Part shown: positions 5,572 to 10,572 of the stretch, one piece after another | How the letters are laid out: each line of letters opens with the position of its first letter | Numbering within the stretch: position 1 is the first letter of the stretch | Assembly: GCA_903918155.1 (NCBI GenBank) | Contig: CAIXDD010000279.1 | Span: 1 to 10,572 of the forward strand | Length of the DNA: 10,572 nucleotides | Direction: 5' to 3' | Source of the DNA: an uncultured Hyphomicrobiales bacterium | GTDB lineage: Bacteria; Pseudomonadota; Alphaproteobacteria; Rhizobiales; Beijerinckiaceae | The notes under the pieces: model-generated | The model's database searches: none | What the model saw: the letters and a program-made list of their open reading frames with translations, nothing else | Told to the model about the DNA's origin: nothing | Position numbers and translations under genes: made by a program

Positions 5572-6386
5572 GTCTTGTCTGCTCCCCTCTCCTGCGCGTC
5601 CGCGATGGCGGCGGCCAGGCCCGGGTTCATTCCCAGATCGGCCACCATCGCCGCGGCTTCGCGCATTTCCGCAGCGCGGCGGACGCCGTGCTGACGTACA
5701 CGACCGCCCATCGTCTCCGCAAGCTGCCGGAAATCGATGGCGGGATAGGACGCGTCGAGACTGGCGAAGACTTCGTCCTCCACGCCCCAGGCTTTCGCCG
5801 CGGCGGCGCAATCGACCATGATCGCCTCCAGCCCCTTGATGACGATGCTGCGGCATAATTTCATCGCGGACGCGCGGCCGGGCTCGGTCGTCACCGGCTC
5901 GATCTTCATGCCCAGCGGATTGAGGATCGACGCGGCCTCCGCCGCAGCCGGCCCGCCGCCGAGAATGGGAACCTTGACGCCCGGCCCCGGGACGGGCGCC
6001 ATGACGGCGCCTTCGACATATTTGGCGTGCGCCGCCGTCACGAGCGCGGCCGCAGCCTTCTTCGTCACCGGCGAGGCCGAGTTGATGTCGAAGAAAATCT
6101 GTCCCTGATGCAGATAGCCCGCCGCATCCTTCGCCACGTTCAGCACGGAGGAGGCCGTGACGGCGGAGATGACGATGCGCGCGTCGCGCGCCGCCTCGGC
6201 CGCGCTCGCCGCCGTTCGCGCGCCGATCTGCGCCGCGAAGGCGCGCATCGGCGGGCCTTTCACGGGATCGTCGAGAAGAAGATCGTAAACGGCGACGCTG
6301 GCGGCGCCGGTGGCGAGGAACTCGCGCGCGAAAATCTTGCCCACCTCGCCGAAACCGATGAGGGCGAGCGACACGGTCTGGGTCAT
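5568..6386 (-). CDS. NAD(P)-dependent oxidoreductase, 3-hydroxyisobutyrate dehydrogenase-like with DUF1932-type C-terminus
   Basis: The 272-residue protein is of the beta-hydroxyacid dehydrogenase superfamily. The Rossmann dinucleotide motif is GFGEVG (11-16), with D35 at the end of beta-2 (VAVYD) suggesting NAD preference. DINSASPVTK (100-109) matches the substrate-binding loop of the family, and K176 in GRASAMKLCRS sits where the catalytic lysine is expected. The C-terminal helical region (about 185-265) resembles the DUF1932 type found in 6-phosphogluconate-dehydrogenase-like proteins rather than a classical HIBADH tail; I judge this from memory. The ATG at 6386 has GGGAGAGAA upstream. It is coupled by a 4-bp overlap to the LigI-like hydrolase, so it probably produces or consumes the hydrolase's substrate, for example by oxidising a hydroxy acid or cyclic hemiacetal. 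The actual substrate is unknown. Confidence 0.8.
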   Translation of the reverse strand: MTQTVSLALIGFGEVGKIFAREFLATGAASVAVYDLLLDDPVKGPPMRAFAAQIGARTAASAAEAARDARIVISAVTASSVLNVAKDAAGYLHQGQIFFDINSASPVTKKAAAALVTAAHAKYVEGAVMAPVPGPGVKVPILGGGPAAAEAASILNPLGMKIEPVTTEPGRASAMKLCRSIVIKGLEAIMVDCAAAAKAWGVEDEVFASLDASYPAIDFRQLAETMGGRVRQHGVRRAAEMREAAAMVADLGMNPGLAAAIADAQERGADKT

Positions 6387-6555
6387 GCGCTTCTCTCCCG
6401 GCGGCGCGCGGCCGCCCTTGATGACGCCCCGGTTCTAATGCCCCGGCGCGGCTTCGTCACACCTAAAATGCACGTCAGCCGCAGCGGGCCTTGACGCGCC
6501 GCCCCTGCTCGCCCGCAATGGCGCCGGCGCGAGGGGACGCGAACGGACAGCCGCC
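6387..6555. other. Divergent intergenic region, no clear promoter
   Basis: These 169 bp separate the leftward dehydrogenase-hydrolase operon from the rightward FAD oxidoreductase, so promoters for both should lie here. I find isolated -10-like words (TAAAAT at 6464-6469, TCTAAT at 6434-6439) and a TTGACG at 6491-6496, but no pair with correct spacing on either strand. The palindrome seen at 2099-2115 is not repeated here. Confidence 0.4.
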
Positions 6556-8178
6556 ATGGATCAATGCGACGTCGTCATCATCGGCGCAGGCCACAACGGC
6601 CTCGTCTGCGCAGCCTATCTGGCGGCCGCAGGGCTCGACGTGCGCGTGGTCGAGCGTCGCGACATCGTGGGCGGAGCCGCGGTGACGGAGGAATTCGCGC
6701 CGGGCTTCCGCAATTCCACGGCCTCCTACACCGTGAGCCTGCTCGCCCCGCAGGTGATCGCCGAGCTTGATCTGGCGGGCCATGGGCTGCGCATCGTCGA
6801 GCGGCGCGTGCAGAACATGCTGCCGCTGCCCGATGGACGCGCGCTCATCGCCGCACCCGGCCGCACGAAAGACAGCGTGGCGCAATTCAGCGCGAAAGAC
6901 GCGCAGGCGCTCGACGCGTTCTCCGCGCAGCTCGAACGGGTCGCCGACGCGCTGCGCAAGGAGATCCTGCGCGCGCCGCCCAATCTCGTCGACGGGCCCT
7001 TCCTGCGCAGCGCACAGGAAGGCTGGAAAGCGCTAGGGCTGGCCGGGCGGATGCGCGCGTTGCCGCAGGACGACCGCGTCGCGCTGTTCGAACTGTTCAC
7101 GAAATCAGCCGGCGACCTGCTGGACGGCTGGTTCGAGAGCGATCCCGTCAAGGCCCTGTTCGGTTTCGACTCCATCGTCGGCCATTACGAGAGCCCCTAT
7201 TCGCCGGGCTCCGCCTATGTCCTGCTGCATCACGCCTTCGGCGAAGTGAACGGCCGCAAGGGCTTTTGGGGCCACGCCATCGGCGGCATGGGCGCCATCA
7301 CGCAGGCCATGGCCCGCGCCGCGCTGGCGAAGGGCGCGAAGATCAGCTGCGGCGCAGGCGTGCGCGAGGTCATCGTGGAGAAGGGGCGCGCCGCGGGCGT
7401 CGTGCTGGAGACCGGCGCGCGCATCGCCGCCCGCCGCGTCGTCTCCAGCGTCAATCCGAATCTCCTGTTCACGAAACTGACGCCGCAAGACGCCCTGCCG
7501 CCGGCGTTCCTGCGCCGCATGAAAGCCTGGCGCAGCGGCTCGGGCACGTTTCGAATGAATGTCGCGCTATCGCGCCTGCCTGATTTCACCGCCATGCCCG
7601 GCGCCGGCGACCATCTGACGTCGGGCATCATCATCGCGCCGAGCCTCGCTTATATGGAGCGCGCCTATTTCGACGCGAAACTGCACGGCTGGAGCCGCAA
7701 GCCGGTGGTGGAGATGCTCATCCCCTCCACGCTCGACGACAGTCTCGCCCCGCCCGGCCTGCATGTGGCGAGCCTCTTCTGCCAGCATGTCGCGCCCGTC
7801 CTGCCGGACGGCGCCTCGTGGGACGACAGGCGCGAGGAGGTCGCCGACCTGATGATCGCGACACTGGAGGACTACGCGCCCGGCTTTTCCGCCAGCGTGA
7901 TCGCGCGGCAGATCCATTCCCCGCTCGATCTCGAACGCAAGTTCGGCCTCGTGGGCGGCGATATCTTTCACGGCGCGCTCACGCTCGATCAATTGTTCTC
8001 CGCGCGCCCGGCGCTGGGTTACGCCGATTATCGCGCGCCTTTGGCCGGCCTGTATATGTGCGGCTCAGGCGCCCATCCCGGCGGCGGCGTCACGGGCGCG
8101 CCGGGGCGCAACGCGGCGCAGGCGATCCTCGCCGATGCGCGCGCGACGCGTCAGAAGGCGCCTGGCTCTCAGCAATAG
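6556..8178 (+). CDS. PYROXD2/CrtI-like FAD-dependent oxidoreductase
   Basis: The 540-residue protein belongs to the phytoene-desaturase-like flavin oxidoreductases (COG1233). The N-terminal FAD motif GAGHNG (10-15) is followed by VVERRDIVGGAAVTEE (31-46), the extended dinucleotide-binding signature of the GR2/CrtI group, and the C-terminus carries GLYMCGSGAHPGGGVTGAPGRNAA (split at about 498 and 508), the second FAD-contact signature. The GHNGL and GAHPGGGVTGAPG wording is closer to the PYROXD2-type branch than to carotenoid desaturases, and no carotenoid genes are nearby. Reaction and substrate are not known for this branch in bacteria, so no specific function is assigned. No signal peptide or obvious membrane helix. 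The ATG at 6556 gives a family-typical start although only a weak purine patch (ACGGACAG) precedes it. Its last codons overlap by 10 bp the stop end of the opposing alpha-glucosidase gene. Confidence 0.85.
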   Translation: MDQCDVVIIGAGHNGLVCAAYLAAAGLDVRVVERRDIVGGAAVTEEFAPGFRNSTASYTVSLLAPQVIAELDLAGHGLRIVERRVQNMLPLPDGRALIAAPGRTKDSVAQFSAKDAQALDAFSAQLERVADALRKEILRAPPNLVDGPFLRSAQEGWKALGLAGRMRALPQDDRVALFELFTKSAGDLLDGWFESDPVKALFGFDSIVGHYESPYSPGSAYVLLHHAFGEVNGRKGFWGHAIGGMGAITQAMARAALAKGAKISCGAGVREVIVEKGRAAGVVLETGARIAARRVVSSVNPNLLFTKLTPQDALPPAFLRRMKAWRSGSGTFRMNVALSRLPDFTAMPGAGDHLTSGIIIAPSLAYMERAYFDAKLHGWSRKPVVEMLIPSTLDDSLAPPGLHVASLFCQHVAPVLPDGASWDDRREEVADLMIATLEDYAPGFSASVIARQIHSPLDLERKFGLVGGDIFHGALTLDQLFSARPALGYADYRAPLAGLYMCGSGAHPGGGVTGAPGRNAAQAILADARATRQKAPGSQQ

Positions 8179-9764
8179 CGCAGGATCACGCCCTCGTCGG
8201 CGCGCAGGCTGACGCTGCGGCCCACCGGCTCTCCCTCGCGATCGAGGAAGGTGGACAACATCACGCTGCGCCGGTCGTCCGTTTGCGGCAAATGCACCTC
8301 GCGCGGCTCGCGTCCCAGATTGAGCACGACGATGAGCCGGTCGGCGCCGCGCGCGCGCTCATAGGCGATCACGTCGGGCTCGGCCACCGCCAATTGCGCG
8401 TAATCACCCAGACACAGACCGGCATGGGCGCGCCGCGCGACCAGCAGGCGGCGATAAAGCGTGAGGATGGAGCCCTGATCCTCCGACAGGCGCGCGACAT
8501 TGCAGCGTTCATGATCAGGATCGAGCGGAAGCCATGGCGCGCGCGCGCTGAAGCCTGCGAATGCGCTTGCGTCCCATTGCATCGGCGTGCGCTCCGGATC
8601 GCGCCCGAGGCCGCGGCCCGGCTCGTTCTTCTCCCATGGGTCCTGCACCTGCTCCGGCGGCACGTCGACTTTGCACAGGCAGATCTCGTCGCCGTAATAG
8701 AGCGTGGGCGTGCCGCGCAGCGTGAGAAGCAACATCGCGGCGACGCGCGCCTGCCGCTTGCCCACGCGCGCGCCGATGCGCGGCTGATCGTGATTGCCCA
8801 GCACCCAATTGGGCCAGCCGCCGTCGGGCAGGGCTTCTTCGTAATCGCGAATGAGCGCGGCGATCTCATGCGCGTTCCACGCCGTCTGGATGAGCTGGAA
8901 ATTGAACGGCAGATGCGCGCCCGAAAGGTCGCGTCCGTAATAGGCCACGAGCCGCTCGATGGGCAGATAGATCTCGCCGATCAGGACGCGCTCGGGATAA
9001 GCGTCGATCACGCCGCGCATCTGCGCGACCACCTCATGCACTTCCGGCTGGTCGGCCGAATGAACCTGCAAATGGCGCTGGATCTCGGCCTGATGGGCGT
9101 CGTAGCCGAGATTGGGCGGATTGTCGCGAAACCACTCGTCCTTGATGAGATGCCAGAGCACGTCCACGCGAAACCCGTCCACGCCCCGGTCGAGCCAGAA
9201 GCGCAGCACGTCGAACATCGCTTCCCGCACAAGCGGATTGCGCCAATTGAGATCTGGCTGCTGCGGCAGGAAGGCGTGATAATAATATTGTCCCGTGAGG
9301 GAATCGCGCGTCCAGCCCGGACCGCCGAAATTGCTCAGCCAATTATTGGGCGGGCCGCCATCGGGCGCAGGATCGCGCCAGATGTACCAATCGCGCTTGG
9401 GATTGTCGCGGCACGCGCGGCTTTCGCGAAACCATTCGTGCTCGATGGACGTGTGATTGGGCACGAAATCGAGCACCACGCGCAGCCCGCGCGCATGGGC
9501 CTGGGCGAGCAGACGGTCGAAATCGGCAAGCGAGCCGAAGATGGGATCGACCGCCTGATAATCGGCCACGTCATAGCCGAAGTCGGCCATGGGAGAGACG
9601 AAGATGGGCGACAGCCAGATCGCGTCGACGCCCAGCCACACGAAATAATCGAGCCGGCGGCGCACGCCCTCCAGATCGCCGATCCCATCGTCGTTGGAAT
9701 CCTGAAACGAGCGTGGATAAACCTGATAGATGACGCCGCGCTTCCACCATGAGCCGTCCGACAT
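8169..9764 (-). CDS. GH13 alpha-glucosidase (alpha-amylase family)
   Basis: The 531-residue glycoside hydrolase of family 13 probably cleaves alpha-1,4 or alpha-1,6 glucosidic bonds of short oligosaccharides in the cytoplasm (no signal peptide). All four conserved regions are visible: DFVPNH (99-104); GFRVDVLWH (197-205) with nucleophile D201; IGEIYLP (262-268) with acid/base E264; and VLGNHDQPR (321-329) with H325 and transition-state D326. A calcium-loop-like DSNDDGIGDL (22-31) and the domain B sequence QPDLNW (169-174) are of the oligo-1,6-glucosidase/alpha-glucosidase type, not of secreted amylases. The start at 9764 is chosen for GGAGG six nt upstream; an in-frame ATG at 9794 has no such site. 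Exact subfamily (GH13_17/23/30-like, or a transglucosylating enzyme) is not resolvable by eye. It is divergent from treZ across 121 bp, which suggests a role in maltodextrin/trehalose turnover. Confidence 0.93.
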   Translation of the reverse strand: MSDGSWWKRGVIYQVYPRSFQDSNDDGIGDLEGVRRRLDYFVWLGVDAIWLSPIFVSPMADFGYDVADYQAVDPIFGSLADFDRLLAQAHARGLRVVLDFVPNHTSIEHEWFRESRACRDNPKRDWYIWRDPAPDGGPPNNWLSNFGGPGWTRDSLTGQYYYHAFLPQQPDLNWRNPLVREAMFDVLRFWLDRGVDGFRVDVLWHLIKDEWFRDNPPNLGYDAHQAEIQRHLQVHSADQPEVHEVVAQMRGVIDAYPERVLIGEIYLPIERLVAYYGRDLSGAHLPFNFQLIQTAWNAHEIAALIRDYEEALPDGGWPNWVLGNHDQPRIGARVGKRQARVAAMLLLTLRGTPTLYYGDEICLCKVDVPPEQVQDPWEKNEPGRGLGRDPERTPMQWDASAFAGFSARAPWLPLDPDHERCNVARLSEDQGSILTLYRRLLVARRAHAGLCLGDYAQLAVAEPDVIAYERARGADRLIVVLNLGREPREVHLPQTDDRRSVMLSTFLDREGEPVGRSVSLRADEGVILRYC

Positions 9765-9885
9765 GAAAATCCTCCGCCCCGCATGACGCCGCAAGGAGCG
9801 AATGCGCGGGGGCGTAAAGCGTTTCCATCGACGGGAACCCGCCTCGCCTCCGCCCGTTCTGCTCTTGCTTCCCAGGGAGACGCAG
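9765..9885. other. Divergent intergenic region between alpha-glucosidase and treZ
   Basis: The 121 bp hold the ribosome-binding sites of both flanking genes (GGAGG on the minus strand near 9771-9775, AGGGAG at 9874-9879). I see no paired -35/-10 elements and no sizeable palindrome, so regulation cannot be inferred from sequence alone. Confidence 0.4.
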
Positions 9886-10572
9886 GTGGACGCACAAGCC
9901 GCACGCCTTGCGCGCAGGCGCTATCCCGTCGGCGCCGAGCCTGTCGGCGAAGGCGTGGGCGACGCCTGCGCATTCCGCGTCTGGGCGCCTCGGCGCCAGC
10001 GCGTCCAGCTTGCGCTGGAGGACGGCGCCCAGATCGACATGACGCGCGAGCCCAGCGGCCATTTCGCTGCGCTTGCGCCTGCGCGCGCCGGGCGGCGATA
10101 TGGTTTCCTGCTCGACGACGACGAGAAGATCTATCCAGATCCCGCGTCGCGCTTTCAGCCCGAGGGCCCGCATGGGCTCTCGCAGATTGTGGATCCGCAC
10201 GCTTATGCGTGGCGCGACGGGGACTGGCGCGGCGCGAGGCTGCACGGCGCGGTCGTCTATGAATTCCATGTGGGAACGTTCACGCCGCAGGGCACATGGC
10301 GCGCGGCCATCGACAAGCTCCCGCTCCTGAAGGAGACCGGGATCACCATGCTGGAGATGATGCCGGTCGCGGATTTTCCCGGAGCCTTCGGCTGGGGCTA
10401 TGACGGCGTGAACCTGTTCGCGCCCACGCGGCTCTACGGACAGCCCGACGATCTGCGCGCCTTCGTCGACGCCGCGCACGCCCTTGGCCTCGCGGTCATT
10501 CTCGACGTCGTCTATAATCATCTGGGGCCGGACGGAAATTATCTGCCGCAATTCAGCGAATATTGGTTCACC
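9886..10572 (+). CDS. treZ: Malto-oligosyltrehalose trehalohydrolase (TreZ), N-terminal part, cut by the window edge
   Basis: An open frame runs 229 codons to the last base of the window without a stop. TreZ releases trehalose from maltooligosyl-trehalose made by TreY. Visible: the RRYPVGAE opening, an N-terminal CBM48-like beta domain with FRVWAP (30-35) and GRRYGFLLD (70-78), then the start of the GH13 barrel with VVYEFHVGTFTPQGTW (123-138), GYDGVNLFAPTRLYG (171-185) and conserved region I, DVVYNHLGPDGNYL (207-220). The catalytic Asp/Glu/Asp lie beyond the edge; full members are about 580-600 residues. I choose the GTG at 9886 because AGGGAG lies 6 nt upstream and the resulting N-terminus fits the family. 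An in-frame ATG at 9802 with AAGGAG only 3 nt upstream would add 28 residues of low-complexity text and is less likely. treY, treX or glgB may follow to the right. Confidence 0.92.
   Translation, partial: MDAQAARLARRRYPVGAEPVGEGVGDACAFRVWAPRRQRVQLALEDGAQIDMTREPSGHFAALAPARAGRRYGFLLDDDEKIYPDPASRFQPEGPHGLSQIVDPHAYAWRDGDWRGARLHGAVVYEFHVGTFTPQGTWRAAIDKLPLLKETGITMLEMMPVADFPGAFGWGYDGVNLFAPTRLYGQPDDLRAFVDAAHALGLAVILDVVYNHLGPDGNYLPQFSEYWFT

Noticed and set aside
5572..5856. A 95-residue N-terminal extension of the LigI-like hydrolase
   Set aside because: It is Arg/Gly-rich and wholly overlaps the dehydrogenase gene in another frame; the ATGA junction start gives the usual LigI length.
6464..6496. Promoter-like words TAAAAT and TTGACG upstream of the FAD oxidoreductase
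   Set aside because: The elements are in the wrong order or at the wrong spacing to make a -35/-10 pair, so no promoter is called.
7818..9752. A 644-codon plus-strand open frame opposite the GH13 gene
   Set aside because: It begins inside the FAD oxidoreductase gene in another frame and runs antisense to a GH13 gene with all four conserved regions; no domain of its own is recognisable.
9783..10262. A 159-codon plus-strand open frame starting at 9783
   Set aside because: It is in a different frame from treZ and has no recognisable motif; the treZ frame from GTG 9886 reads continuously to the window end with conserved GH13 text.

Overview
The window is about 10.5 kb of GC-rich, densely coding bacterial DNA with short intergenic gaps. 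Codon choice is strongly G/C at third positions, and Shine-Dalgarno sites are of the GGAGG/GGGAG type. Together with the gene families present, this suggests an alphaproteobacterium, probably Hyphomicrobiales. That placement is an inference from composition and protein resemblance; no rRNA or marker gene is present. I see no insertion sequence, phage gene, tRNA or CRISPR array.

The left two thirds (about 40-6386) looks like a catabolic island for an aromatic compound. A leftward pair encodes a class II aldolase/decarboxylase-family protein (1215-2006) and a gentisate 1,2-dioxygenase-like bicupin (93-1136), ending in a strong intrinsic terminator (34-61). Rightward, and divergent from this pair, an IclR-family regulator (2207-2995) overlaps by 4 bp an MhpA-like FAD aromatic hydroxylase (2992-4605). 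Facing it, a second leftward pair encodes a 3-hydroxyisobutyrate-dehydrogenase-like oxidoreductase (5568-6386) and a LigI-like pyrone/lactone hydrolase (4687-5571), also with a 4-bp ATGA overlap. A 10-bp-stem terminator (4635-4660) separates the converging operons. The families suggest ring hydroxylation, cupin ring cleavage, decarboxylation or aldol chemistry, oxidation and lactone hydrolysis. No maleylpyruvate isomerase, fumarylpyruvate hydrolase, LigAB or LigC is in the window, so the combination does not match a textbook pathway that I know.

The control region between the divergent genes (2007-2206) is unusually legible. Two perfect TTGACA -35 boxes point away from each other, each followed at 17-18 bp by a plausible -10. 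A perfect 6-5-6 palindrome lies between them and is a good candidate operator for the IclR protein.

The right third is different in character: a PYROXD2/CrtI-like FAD oxidoreductase (6556-8178), a GH13 alpha-glucosidase (8169-9764, leftward, overlapping its neighbour tail to tail by 10 bp), and, divergent from it, the first 229 codons of malto-oligosyltrehalose trehalohydrolase TreZ (GTG start at 9886, running off the right edge). The last two suggest a trehalose/alpha-glucan region continuing to the right.
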